From assembly GCF_016587355.1 (NCBI RefSeq), contig NZ_BNJF01000001.1:2306501-2370500 (forward strand): a stretch of 64,000 bases of DNA, written 5' to 3'. A program made the position numbers and the translations under genes. The notes beneath the pieces are model-generated. The model saw nothing but the letters and a program-made list of their open reading frames with translations, was not told the origin of the DNA and ran no database searches. How positions within the stretch are numbered: the stretch's first letter is position 1; the number at the start of each line of letters is the position of its first letter. Shown here piece by piece: positions 7,706 to 16,250 of the stretch. This stretch comes from Ktedonospora formicarum (GTDB lineage Bacteria; Chloroflexota; Ktedonobacteria; Ktedonobacterales; Ktedonobacteraceae).

Positions 7706-9631
7706 ATGAGCCTCACTCGCACACAGGCCCATACGCAAACTCCAAGGTCAAGTAACTCATCCGGTCAATTATCAACCGGGAATGCCCCACAAGGAGGGCA
7801 AACATCTCTACGTATTCGCCCAACCTTCCGTGGTGGACGAACACTGATCCTGGATATGCCAATTGGGCAACGCCTCACAATAGGCTTCCTCCTGGCGGCC
7901 CTGATCGCTACTCTGGTCGCCAGTCTGATTGGTGTACAGCGTTCGCAGTCATTGAGCCGCCAATCTGAGTTCTATCAGGACCTCTTACGCACAAATACCT
8001 CGCTGACGACAGGGGCAAATTTCCTGCAATTGATGAACACTGAGGCAGGAGCGCTTATAGAAGACGCCAACGCCCCCCAGCCTTCGGAAGAGACAATCAA
8101 ACAAGATGAAACCGCCCTCCTGGGTCTGATAGATCGCTATGAAACAACTCTAAAAACGTATGTAAGTCAGGATCTGGTCAGTAATCATTCCTCGCAGGTG
8201 GCATTACTAGAAGAAGCCAACAAAGGAGAGCAGGTTCAACAGCAGGAGACTATGGCCGCCAGTGCTCAGCGCACATGGCAAGTCTATCGCATATCCCTTG
8301 AGCAAATCATTACGAGTGTCAAAGCGGGAAATATAGCAGAAGCCCAGACATTCTCGCGTGTGCAAGCAGAACCAACAAATGGAGATGCCATCAGCGCCCT
8401 ACGCGCCCTCATTCACCTTAATCAGAAGCTCTCAGACTCTATCAACATCGCCTCAGCTGTCGAGGAGCAGCAACAACTGATCACAACGATTGTAGGCTCG
8501 TTACTGGCCTTTATCGCGATCTCTTTGGTAGGCTGGTTCATTTCAGGAACCATTGTACGACGGCTAAAGCGCTTACTACATGTGACACAGGCAGTCGAAC
8601 GTGGAGATATGCTAGCTCGCGTGGAAGTCGTAGGTCGCGACGAGATTGGAAGTGTCTCTGCATCAACCAACGCCATGTTGAACGCAATCTCCGACCTGTT
8701 CACTGAGACACGTCTCCAGCGTGACGCGTTAACCAATGCCGCTGAGCATCTATTCACCAATATGCGCGTCGTGAATGCTGGCGACTTACGTATCAATGCC
8801 TCAGTCAACAACGATCCTATCGGCCTACTGGCAAGCGCCTTCAACTTCACAGTTGGTCGCTTCAGACGCTTTGTTCTGCGCGTCCAAACCATGACAGAAC
8901 AACTTGACGCGGCCTCACGCTACGAGGTTGAGCGCGCAGAACATTTTGTGACTATATTGAACTCCTTTGATCCCGCTCAACAGATCCCCACACGCAAAGG
9001 GGAAGAGAAGCCACTCTCGCCACAAGCTAGCGAGGCAGTAAACAAAATAAAGCGTCTCTATGAACATGTACATAATTTATCAGATGAGAATCATCAAAAG
9101 CGCCTTCAGGCGATCCAGACCTCAAACGAGCAAATCATTCAGGTTATAGACCGCTTACAACAGGTTCTAGCACACGATGGTGGCAATCGTAACACTTCAG
9201 CTCCTTCGCCTATCAGCAATAGCCGAGCCGCGATGCTCACGCATGATTTACGTATGCTAGAACTCCAGACACAAAACATGTATAAAGATCTCCAGCATAC
9301 TCAATGGGAGCGCAGCCAGCGATTCCTTGAGATGGAGAAGGAACTTAACCAGGCGCTGAAAGCTGTGCAGGCACTAGACAAGGCGCAGGGCGCGTTGCAT
9401 TCGCTCTCGGCAGAGGAACAAGAGGAATTGCTACACGCAGGGCATCTCTTCGTAAGCGATGTGCTCTCCATGTCTCGCAAACTTCACGCGCTTTCTCAGG
9501 AAGTGCGCGTAAATATGATATCTTTCCAATTGGATGGTTCAGAAGAGGTCATGCCTCAGCGCCACATGGATAATCAAAGGCTACGGCATGCTCCTGGCTC
9601 TATACACCACTCTCATTCGCATAGACAATAG
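7706..9631 (+). CDS. Membrane HAMP-domain coiled-coil protein without a recognisable output domain
   Basis: Of 641 residues, the first 50 are Ser/Gln-rich and probably cytoplasmic. A first membrane helix lies at about 57-77 and an extracytoplasmic helical sensor region at about 80-250. A second membrane helix (about 255-280) leads into a HAMP domain (RRLKRLLHVTQAVERGDM, then GRDEIGSVSASTNAML). A second HAMP-like segment follows (VVNAGDLRINASVNNDPIG), then about 250 residues of predicted coiled coil and a His-rich C-terminus. I see neither the conserved MCP hairpin nor histidine-kinase, GGDEF or cyclase motifs. GGAAGGAAAGG precedes the ATG. It resembles a chemoreceptor or sensor whose output is scaffold-like. 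Its partner is unknown and no che genes are nearby. Confidence 0.8.
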   Translation: MSLTRTQAHTQTPRSSNSSGQLSTGNAPQGGQTSLRIRPTFRGGRTLILDMPIGQRLTIGFLLAALIATLVASLIGVQRSQSLSRQSEFYQDLLRTNTSLTTGANFLQLMNTEAGALIEDANAPQPSEETIKQDETALLGLIDRYETTLKTYVSQDLVSNHSSQVALLEEANKGEQVQQQETMAASAQRTWQVYRISLEQIITSVKAGNIAEAQTFSRVQAEPTNGDAISALRALIHLNQKLSDSINIASAVEEQQQLITTIVGSLLAFIAISLVGWFISGTIVRRLKRLLHVTQAVERGDMLARVEVVGRDEIGSVSASTNAMLNAISDLFTETRLQRDALTNAAEHLFTNMRVVNAGDLRINASVNNDPIGLLASAFNFTVGRFRRFVLRVQTMTEQLDAASRYEVERAEHFVTILNSFDPAQQIPTRKGEEKPLSPQASEAVNKIKRLYEHVHNLSDENHQKRLQAIQTSNEQIIQVIDRLQQVLAHDGGNRNTSAPSPISNSRAAMLTHDLRMLELQTQNMYKDLQHTQWERSQRFLEMEKELNQALKAVQALDKAQGALHSLSAEEQEELLHAGHLFVSDVLSMSRKLHALSQEVRVNMISFQLDGSEEVMPQRHMDNQRLRHAPGSIHHSHSHRQ

Positions 9632-9650
9632 CCGATATATGTGTGGACCT

Positions 9651-9668
9651 CTGACCTTAAGAGGTCAG
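9651..9668. terminator. Short inverted repeat between convergent genes
   Basis: CTGACCT and AGGTCAG pair over 7 bp with loop TAAG. The repeat overlaps the last codons of the crotonase gene. It is a weak candidate for a shared terminator. Confidence 0.35.
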
Positions 9669-10259
9669 GCCCACGATTGAGAGCATCACAAGAAGTTCCT
9701 CAGACTCCTGAAGAAAGTGGGCGAATGGGAGGACCTGATGGACAAGTCCCCGGTCAAGAGCAGTCGTGGCATCAATGGTATCACCATGCCTCATAAGATC
9801 TTCGAAGCCTTGTGGACCCAGGAGGGCTGGCAGACGTTGTGTGCTAGCAGAAGGAAAAAGGCGGGCATTCTCAGCAGGCATACGGAACGAAGCGTCATTG
9901 CGTGCGATCAATGTATCACAGAGCGAAGCCAGTTCGCAGCCAGGGCCATATGTACATCCTTTGATCAAAGCCACCGAAGGAATACCATGCTGATGAAGTT
10001 TCGTAAAGACGACATCGACGGTATGTGCGGCCTCATGCAACTCCTGTAAAGCTGGGCCATCTGGAGGAAGCTCGAAACCGGAACAGAACGCATCCTCACC
10101 CGTACTACTAAGCACAACCAATTTTGGGGCTTGCAATACGGCCTTCTGTAAGCTCGCGGCGAGCTGGTTTAGCAACAAAACATTCAAAGCATTATGAGGG
10201 GGGCTATCGAGGATGATCCAGAGGATATTGTTCCGCACACGAGTACGAACGTTTGACAT
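9657..10259 (-). CDS. Enoyl-CoA hydratase/isomerase (crotonase) family protein, short
   Basis: Crotonase-fold protein acting on acyl-CoA thioesters. It has ILDSPPHNALN, then SSTGEDAFCSGFELP, the oxyanion-hole region, and GCTYGPGCELASLCDTLIA, where the second oxyanion-hole Gly sits. At 200 residues it is shorter than the usual 255-260 and lacks most of the C-terminal helical trimerisation region. The stop is clean, so it may be a naturally short relative. AGGAAGG precedes the ATG at 10257-10259; an in-frame upstream ATG lacks this. It converges on the HAMP gene with 25 bases between stops. Confidence 0.82.
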   Translation of the reverse strand: MSNVRTRVRNNILWIILDSPPHNALNVLLLNQLAASLQKAVLQAPKLVVLSSTGEDAFCSGFELPPDGPALQELHEAAHTVDVVFTKLHQHGIPSVALIKGCTYGPGCELASLCDTLIARNDASFRMPAENARLFPSASTQRLPALLGPQGFEDLMRHGDTIDATTALDRGLVHQVLPFAHFLQESEELLVMLSIVGLTS

Positions 10260-10416
10260 ACGGCCTTCCTGTCGCTCCATGCACCCACATAAAGGGCGCT
10301 ACTTAACATAGACATGGTAGTTCATTATAGCATCTTCTATGGATCTATTGGAGCTTCTCAACCCAGCATGCCAAAATCATATACCAACTGTCACTACAAG
10401 TCATGAGCCCTGATAT

Positions 10417-10465
10417 GGATAAAAGTGAAGGATGTTCTATTTCCGAACATCCTTCACTTTTATCC
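10417..10465 (-). terminator. 21-bp perfect terminator hairpin after the MerR-type gene
   Basis: Arms 10417-10437 and 10445-10465 are exact reverse complements with a 7-base loop. The stem base GGATAAAAGTG matches that of the hairpin at 6109-6162. It begins 30 bases past the regulator's stop codon. Confidence 0.78.
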
Positions 10466-10494
10466 AAGGGAACACTGCCTACCAGAAGGTAGCA

Positions 10495-11316
10495 TCAGGA
10501 TGTATACCGTTGCTGATAGGTAGTAAGCATCTGGCTGATAAAAGCCCACTCCTCGCTGGAATAGGGCATAGGCATCGGGCGTGCCGACTCTGGCATCTGG
10601 CCTAGGTTACGATAATAGTTCTTCAACCCTTGCGTAATATCAGGGTTACCTCCAGTAAAGGAATCAAGCATAGCTTGCCATTGCCCAGCCAACGCCTGAG
10701 CTTCAGTACCTGCTGGATCAGCTCCATTGGCGATCAAGCGCTTGAGTTCAGCGCCAAGCTCACTCCAACGTTGGGAAGCACGTATCTGGTCATCCTCGGT
10801 AAAGTGGCGCGCACTTTCAGCCAGCTTCTGCCGCTGTTCCTCAGTATAAGATGCCTTGGAAAGCGCCTCCATCTGGCGTAATTGTTCATCAGTAAAATGC
10901 TTCTTCCGCCAATCATTGTTCTGTTGCATTTGCATCACCTGGATCACGTGAAGAATAGCAGGCCAATCTTGTTCATTGGCAACAAGCAATTTCCGAGTTT
11001 CTTCGAGGGTCCGAATAACCATCTCTAACTGATATTGCTTATCCAGCAGCATGCTATGCTGTTGGGCCAGCGACTCACGCAGGTCGTATGGGCCAACATG
11101 CAGACAATACTTGATTTCCTCTAGCGAGAAACCTAGAAACTTGAGTGCTAGAATCCGTTGCAAACGTAAGAGGTCGTCATCGGTATAAAGGCGATGACCA
11201 GCCTCAGTATGTGCGGTGGGCGTAAGCAGCCCAACCTGATCGTAAAAGCGCAACGTACGCAACGAGACAGAGGCCATACGAGCAAATTCGCCCGTATGAT
11301 AGAAACGTTGATCCAA
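10495..11316 (-). CDS. MerR-family regulator with TipAS-type effector domain
   Basis: The N-terminus is a MerR winged helix-turn-helix (FYHTGEFARMASVSLRTLRFYDQVGLLTPT, split here only for description, then GHRLYTDDDLLRLQRI). A dimerisation coiled coil follows at about 75-130. The C-terminal 115 residues match the TipAS fold that binds cyclic thiopeptide antibiotics in TipA (RWSELGAELKRL, GLKNYYRNLGQMPE, YSSEEWAFISQML). The start is TTG at 11314-11316, set by AGGAGG six bases upstream. The promoter directly upstream has a 19-base spacer, the hallmark of MerR-controlled promoters, so autoregulation is likely. Related proteins include TipA and SkgA. The inducer is unknown. Confidence 0.92.
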   Translation of the reverse strand: MDQRFYHTGEFARMASVSLRTLRFYDQVGLLTPTAHTEAGHRLYTDDDLLRLQRILALKFLGFSLEEIKYCLHVGPYDLRESLAQQHSMLLDKQYQLEMVIRTLEETRKLLVANEQDWPAILHVIQVMQMQQNNDWRKKHFTDEQLRQMEALSKASYTEEQRQKLAESARHFTEDDQIRASQRWSELGAELKRLIANGADPAGTEAQALAGQWQAMLDSFTGGNPDITQGLKNYYRNLGQMPESARPMPMPYSSEEWAFISQMLTTYQQRYTS

Positions 11317-11338
11317 GTGCTTCCTCCTTTCAATCAGG

Positions 11339-11369
11339 AGTATATGGGGTGACGTTACGTTATATGCAA
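11339..11369 (-). promoter_or_regulatory. MerR-type promoter with 19-base spacer
   Basis: On the minus strand TTGCAT (11364-11369) and TATACT (11339-11344) are separated by exactly 19 bases (11345-11363). The spacer contains an interrupted dyad ACGT-T-ACGT (11352-11360). MerR-family activators bind such over-long spacers and twist the DNA to allow transcription. The -10 box lies 22 bases before the TTG start of the MerR-type gene. Confidence 0.65.
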
Positions 11370-11424
11370 GACTTTATGATGCCAATTTGGCGGAGAAGAG
11401 ATGCTTCTAACTTTTTCAAGCTAA

Positions 11425-11478
11425 AAGGTGGTACGTAGCACGCGCAAGAATCCTTGTGCGTATGTTACGTACCACCTT
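11425..11478 (-). terminator. Terminator hairpin after the lytic transglycosylase gene
   Basis: A 13-bp perfect stem (11425-11437 with 11466-11478) encloses a second imperfect pairing, CGCGCAAG with CTTGTGCG. It lies 29 bases past the transglycosylase stop and upstream of the MerR promoter, so it insulates the two transcripts. Confidence 0.7.
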
Positions 11479-11506
11479 ATTTTATTTATAGCAAATCTGG
11501 ATTGGT

Positions 11507-12574
11507 TTAAATACCCATGATCTTCGTCAAATAATTACGCGTCTCGGCGGGCAAGAAATTCATCCAGTTCGCTCCACCCTGATTGATAGCGTTCTGCACA
11601 ACACCCGAACCAGCATTGTAGGAAGCCAGAGCCTTGGCATAGTCTCCGCCCCACTGCGCTTGCAAGCTAGACATATACTTAGCCGACCCATAGAGCGCCT
11701 GCACCGGATCCCAGGGATTAATCCCCAGACCTGCGGCAGTACTCGGCATAAATTGAGCAATACCAACCGCACCTGAAGGCGAGACTGCATTAGGATTGAA
11801 GCTACTCTCCGAATAAATTTGACGCACAAAGTAATCGGGATTAATCCCATACTTTATGGCAGCGTCACGCGCGATCTGCACATACTCACTCGTTGAGAGG
11901 AACTCTGGGACCCCTGAGGGCACAGCGGTCTTTGTGGATTTCGGCGTGGTGTCCTTATGTCCAACAATACTCCAACCAAAGTTCTGCGCCTCTATCATGC
12001 TTCCAATAACACCGCTAAAGGAGCTATCCGTTTGCCCATGACCTAGAGGAGTTAATGTCAGCAATGAGGTCAACATCATCGCAAACATAATGCCAAAGAC
12101 AACAGCATAGCGGACTCGTGGATTAATCGTGCGCACACGTTCAAGCGAATCAGTGTCACGCTCGGCTGCTAGCTGAGTGGTTGTACGGGAAGCAGCCTTC
12201 TTCTTACGACTTCCGGGGATAACAATACGTCTATTGCTTGCTGTCTGCTGGTCAAGTGAAGCCTGGAGAGCAAGGACCAACGATTGAGTCGTCTCTATGT
12301 CATAAAGAGGCTGGTTAGGCATACGCCTTAAAGAGCCAGTGGTAGAGGACGTAGAATCGGCAGATAAAGGGCCTGAAGGTTGAGGAGAGGTGGTAATGTT
12401 TAATGTTGAGACTGCCTGCGCGTTGGCGTCACTGTCCTCGGCTATGGATGCTGTAGTGGGAGGAAGAAGCGAACTGGTCTGAACAGATCTCTCACTCGCC
12501 AGAACACTGGACTGTGAACCAACAGAGGCCTCAGGTTCAGTGCGAAATGACGGGAGCGAACGAAACTGCGACAT
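11507..12574 (-). CDS. Membrane-anchored lytic transglycosylase (SLT domain)
   Basis: Peptidoglycan lytic transglycosylase acting outside the membrane. The first 150 residues are Ser/Thr/Gln-rich and likely cytoplasmic. One membrane helix follows (about 155-175). The C-terminal 125 residues are an SLT domain: catalytic Glu in IYSESSFNPNAVS, then SGAVGIAQFMPSTAAGLGI, ALYGSAKYMSSL and ASYNAGSGVV, all canonical. GAGGTAGG precedes the ATG. The long disordered cytoplasmic N-terminus is unusual for the family and may be a regulatory or kinase-target segment, an inference. Neighbouring genes do not point to a particular complex. Confidence 0.9.
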   Translation of the reverse strand: MSQFRSLPSFRTEPEASVGSQSSVLASERSVQTSSLLPPTTASIAEDSDANAQAVSTLNITTSPQPSGPLSADSTSSTTGSLRRMPNQPLYDIETTQSLVLALQASLDQQTASNRRIVIPGSRKKKAASRTTTQLAAERDTDSLERVRTINPRVRYAVVFGIMFAMMLTSLLTLTPLGHGQTDSSFSGVIGSMIEAQNFGWSIVGHKDTTPKSTKTAVPSGVPEFLSTSEYVQIARDAAIKYGINPDYFVRQIYSESSFNPNAVSPSGAVGIAQFMPSTAAGLGINPWDPVQALYGSAKYMSSLQAQWGGDYAKALASYNAGSGVVQNAINQGGANWMNFLPAETRNYLTKIMGI

Positions 12575-12914
12575 AACCTACCTCATTACCAAACTACAAA
12601 AAACTACCCACTGGCAATGAGTCTATACGATGACGATGCGCTCGTCAATCTTCCGGGGGGAATGGGTGAAAAGTAATGTGGTTAAGCGCGACAATTTTAA
12701 CCACTCACTATCCATATAAAGATGCAAAAGCAGGCATGCATGATATATATTATCAACATAATTACTCAGGCATATCCTGTGATACTCAAGCACTTCGAGG
12801 AATAAGAGGCATGGACTCTGAGTATTCAATCCAGACGAACCAACGCGGGTGGCAGGCCATGTACAACTGAAAAGTGAACCCAATGAGTAGAGTCCACTTT
12901 TCGGTCTAGATGCG
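12575..12914 (-). other. 340-base intergenic stretch with one terminator hairpin
   Basis: The only clear element is an 11-bp stem at 12869-12879/12892-12902 (GAAAAGTGAAC with GTCCACTTTTC, one G-T pair), 13 bases past the GH57 stop and a probable terminator. The rest is AT-rich and would hold the promoter of the lytic transglycosylase gene. I see no gene in it. Confidence 0.55.
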
Positions 12915-14309
12915 TCAGGAAGAGGCAGACACCTTCTTCCGACGACGTGTTGAGAAGGAAACAGCCTGAGGCTCGGTGATAGGCTCATCAGCACTCACGT
13001 CTGTCGAGCGCCGGGATACACGCGGCTTCAAGCGCCGAAGCGCGCGAGCAGGCAAGTATGGCTCCATGGCTCGCAGAACATTATCATATGCCTGCTGCTG
13101 CTCATAGACTACACCAGATGGCCCTAATCGCCACCATTCGCGAGGTATAAATGGTGAGCTAGCTACATGCGGATACGCATAGCGCAAGTGATCAACCTGC
13201 GTTAACCAGCGCGCCATCTCGATAAAGACGGGTTGCTCGGTCAACCTAGCAGTATTATAGACATCATTCATAGAGCGCAACAGATGCCGCTGAGAAGCAG
13301 TAGCCAGATAATCCGACGAAGCATCAGGATCAAACGTTCCACCTTGCAGCGCGGGTGTAATCGGTAGAGGCAAGTAATACGACGATACCTCTGGTCGCGT
13401 CCCCAGTTCACTTAAGGTATGCGTGCGAACGCCCAGATTCTCTAGCTCACCAGGAAGCGCACGCATAAAATCGAAGATACCGCTACCTGCGCTATGCCGC
13501 TCACCAAAGGTCTCAAAATCCCAGCCTAGCACAACCTGATCGCCTGGCGTATTAGCAATCCAGGAAGCATAGGTTGTCGCGTAGAGCGGAAAATCGGACC
13601 AGTGTAAATCGGTAAAGCGTGAGCTAATATCATCACTTAAACGGCGATGACGAGTATAGATCAGAGGAGCCGTTAGTGAGCGTTCCTCCTTCGAACGCTG
13701 GCGCCTGGTAGCCAGCGGGCGCACATAGGGACCATCATCACCATAGTGATACAGGTATGTACTCTCACGCCACCCAAGCAAGTGTGGCTGACTATCCATT
13801 AACACGCCCTGGAAACCTGCAGCATCCAGCGCGTTATAGAGCGGCGCTGACATCCCTAGTTCGGTCGTACCCACGATACGCGGGCGCTTGCCGAAGAGTT
13901 CTGCCATATCGTCGGCCATCTTGCGCATATTGGCCTCAAAGGCCGGAAGATCAAACAGGAAAAGCAAGCTCTGGTATGGCTCCACCCCCAACAGTTCCAC
14001 ACGCTCCTCCGCAACCAGTTCACGAAAGAGGTCTAACAATTCGGGTTCCCAGGTCTGCACCTGCTGAAGCAGGGAGAACGAGAAGCCAATAGAGAGCCGC
14101 AAGCCACGCCTTGCCAGGTCCAGAAACATCTTCGTAGCTGGATAATAACAGCTCTGAGCAACCTGCCGGAAATAGCGCTCATTAAGGGCCTCATCGAAGA
14201 GGCAATGAGCGATATCATCGAGAGACGCCCCACGCGGAATTGGTTGCGCAGGAAGTTTCAAGCGGCGAGGCTGATGGACTATGGTATAGAGCGCTACATC
14301 TGCGACCAT
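12915..14309 (-). CDS. Glycoside hydrolase family 57 protein
   Basis: Retaining alpha-glucan-active enzyme of family GH57 (alpha-amylase, 4-alpha-glucanotransferase or branching activity). Four family regions can be seen: VHQPRRLKLP near the N-terminus, VELLGVEPYQSLL, GTTELGMSAPLYN with the probable nucleophile Glu, and VLGWDFETFGERH with the acid/base Asp. It is 464 residues with a basic Ser/Arg-rich tail of about 50 residues. No signal peptide, so cytosolic. GGAGG lies ten bases before the ATG. It begins 18 bases after the stop of the upstream glycosyltransferase, so the two form an operon, which suggests intracellular glucan or oligosaccharide metabolism. Confidence 0.87.
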   Translation of the reverse strand: MVADVALYTIVHQPRRLKLPAQPIPRGASLDDIAHCLFDEALNERYFRQVAQSCYYPATKMFLDLARRGLRLSIGFSFSLLQQVQTWEPELLDLFRELVAEERVELLGVEPYQSLLFLFDLPAFEANMRKMADDMAELFGKRPRIVGTTELGMSAPLYNALDAAGFQGVLMDSQPHLLGWRESTYLYHYGDDGPYVRPLATRRQRSKEERSLTAPLIYTRHRRLSDDISSRFTDLHWSDFPLYATTYASWIANTPGDQVVLGWDFETFGERHSAGSGIFDFMRALPGELENLGVRTHTLSELGTRPEVSSYYLPLPITPALQGGTFDPDASSDYLATASQRHLLRSMNDVYNTARLTEQPVFIEMARWLTQVDHLRYAYPHVASSPFIPREWWRLGPSGVVYEQQQAYDNVLRAMEPYLPARALRRLKPRVSRRSTDVSADEPITEPQAVSFSTRRRKKVSASS

Positions 14310-14327
14310 AAGACCGGTCCTCCCAAA

Positions 14328-15746
14328 CTAGACGCCAGGTTTCTCAGCGACTTTCTCTTCCGGCTGTGAGACCGGTACTTCGACGGCGGTTGGAGCGGAA
14401 TATTCCGCATATGAATTAGAGTGAGCCTGTGTTGGCGCAAGAGGAATATTCTGCTTGCGAGCCAGGAACTCCAATTTGCTAATCAGATTCGCGATCACGC
14501 GATCCCACACAAACTGGGCTGAAGTGCGATATCCACCCTGGCGTATACGCTCTTGCTCCTCTGGATGGCGCTGCATGTACAGGAGGTAGCCAACGATCTC
14601 ATCGGGATCCTCCGTCTCAGTTACAATCGCATTCTCAAAGGAGATTGCATAATCCTCACCTGTAGAGCCAGTCACAGCAATGCCCTGAGCAGCCATGACT
14701 TCAAGCGCGACAAGTCCAAAAGGCTCATGCCCGCTATTGGCAAGCGTCGCATCAGCGGCAGCATAGGCCACACGTACAAACTCCTCGGGCAGGAAGAAGC
14801 GCAAGTTATAGATATCAGCGGGTCCAGCCTGCTCGATCAGGTCAATACACTGTTGCAGATTGGGGCGTTTGGCCTCTACGTCGCGAATGACCAGGCCGCG
14901 ATGATAAGCGTGGCGCAAAACATCCGCTCCATGTGGCTCAATACCACCACGCACAAAAAGCGTCACAGGGTGACCACTTGCTTTCAGGCGCGCGGCAGCC
15001 TCAATCGCCATCATCCAACGCTTATCAGGATCGAAGCGTCCAATCTTAAAGAGGAAGAAGCGACGCGGGTCGTTCTGGCGTGCCACCGCACGTAGGCGCG
15101 TCACGGCATCCTGATCTACGGGTTGCAAGTAGCGAGCGGGAATGCCGTTGGGGATAACCAGGGGATTGACGTTGTACTGCCACATCTTATGCTTCATATA
15201 CTTACTGACGGTACAGAGCGTCGTCACGAAGTTCAGGCGCGGCCAATCGATGCGGTGCAACGACATTAAACTATTGAGGTTCCAGAGCATTAATGTTTTC
15301 TGGCGCAGGCCGAACCAGTGCAGTAGATCGGATGTGCGACTCATTGCCTCAGCAGTATGCCAGTCCTCACCCATAATCACCACAGTCTTGCCCTCAGCAT
15401 CCGCCGGACGCACGATGTCATTGTAAATATGATAGGGAACACTTTCGTTATAATCGTAAAGCTTCTGCTCCTCACCATCATAGACACCATTAGGATAATA
15501 CTGACTCACCCACTGGGACCAGCGCTTGAGCACCAGGCGCCCATCATTACGATACTCAATAGCGGGCTTCTGTGGATCGCCAATATAAATGAGGTGCGTG
15601 GTATACCCTTGAGTTGCCAGAGCATCGCCAAGCTCAGAGATCCGTGTCCCTAAGCCACCAGCTGTAGAGTAGACATCGGGCCCCTCGAAACAAAGCAATA
15701 CAAATAGCGTATTCTCTGGCGATATGGCGCCGTCAAGTTTCATCAT
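14328..15746 (-). CDS. Glycosyltransferase, glycogen-synthase-like GT-B fold
   Basis: GT-B glycosyltransferase of the GT4/GT5 type. The N-terminal domain has STAGGLGTRISELGDAL, the nucleotide-sugar loop seen in glycogen/starch synthases, and VVIMGEDWHTA. The C-terminal domain has FLFKIGRFDPDKRW and NSGHEPFGLVALEVMAAQG with the EX7E pair that contacts the donor. It is 472 residues and cytosolic, with a Pro/Glu-rich tail. AGAGGA lies upstream of the ATG at 15744-15746. It forms an operon with GH57 directly downstream. Likely role: synthesis of a storage or protective glucan, with GH57 remodelling it. Donor and acceptor cannot be told from sequence. Confidence 0.85.
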   Translation of the reverse strand: MMKLDGAISPENTLFVLLCFEGPDVYSTAGGLGTRISELGDALATQGYTTHLIYIGDPQKPAIEYRNDGRLVLKRWSQWVSQYYPNGVYDGEEQKLYDYNESVPYHIYNDIVRPADAEGKTVVIMGEDWHTAEAMSRTSDLLHWFGLRQKTLMLWNLNSLMSLHRIDWPRLNFVTTLCTVSKYMKHKMWQYNVNPLVIPNGIPARYLQPVDQDAVTRLRAVARQNDPRRFFLFKIGRFDPDKRWMMAIEAAARLKASGHPVTLFVRGGIEPHGADVLRHAYHRGLVIRDVEAKRPNLQQCIDLIEQAGPADIYNLRFFLPEEFVRVAYAAADATLANSGHEPFGLVALEVMAAQGIAVTGSTGEDYAISFENAIVTETEDPDEIVGYLLYMQRHPEEQERIRQGGYRTSAQFVWDRVIANLISKLEFLARKQNIPLAPTQAHSNSYAEYSAPTAVEVPVSQPEEKVAEKPGV

Positions 15747-16169
15747 AAGCAGAAAATCCTCTGAATTCAGAATAACAAGCGAGAGGGAAGTGGTTGGTGT
15801 TCGACATCGAACAAGGCCGCAGAACAGAGAGACTATCTGTTAGACTCACGAGCAGCGCAGCGCAACGGAGGCTCACCGAGTCGGGATCTACAGCACAGAC
15901 CCGCATCCCTGTTGTGCCTGGTCGCATAATAAATACACAAACCGACACACAAACCAACACAAACCGGCTACCGACTATAGCAGCAAAAGCGAACTATAGT
16001 CTCAACAAGATGCAACTTAAAATTGTTGAGAATAAAGTCTTGTTTCGTGTTCAGTCTCAAACAACTCTACTACCAGTATATCATATAGGACATGGCATGT
16101 TATGAGACATGAAGAGCGAAACAAGCAGGAGACAGGAGAGAACGCGAAACAAATACAAAATAAAGAAAG
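15747..16169. other. Intergenic stretch with direct and inverted repeats upstream of the GT gene
   Basis: ACACAAACCGAC (15935-15946) is repeated as ACACAAACCAAC (15947-15958) and again partly to 15967. An 8-bp inverted repeat CTCAACAA/TTGTTGAG lies at 16001-16008/16023-16030. Either could be a protein-binding site. No gene with a ribosome-binding site was seen. Confidence 0.4.
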
Positions 16170-16207
16170 GTATGATGCGAGAGTAACGTTTGCTTCTCGC
16201 ATCATAC
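16170..16207 (-). terminator. Hairpin, 13-bp perfect stem, distal of two after the kinase gene
   Basis: GTATGATGCGAGA (16170-16182) pairs exactly with 16195-16207 around a 12-base loop. With the adjacent hairpin at 16213-16249 it makes a tandem terminator behind the PASTA kinase gene. Confidence 0.6.
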
Positions 16208-16212
16208 TCTTC

Positions 16213-16249
16213 TAGACTCCTTAAGCATCCGAAGTGCTTAAGAAGTCTA
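16213..16249 (-). terminator. Hairpin directly after the kinase stop codon
   Basis: TAGACTCCTTAAGCA (16213-16227) and TGCTTAAGAAGTCTA (16235-16249) pair over 15 positions with one mismatch and a 7-base loop. It starts one base past the kinase stop codon. Confidence 0.7.
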
Positions 16250-16250
16250 T

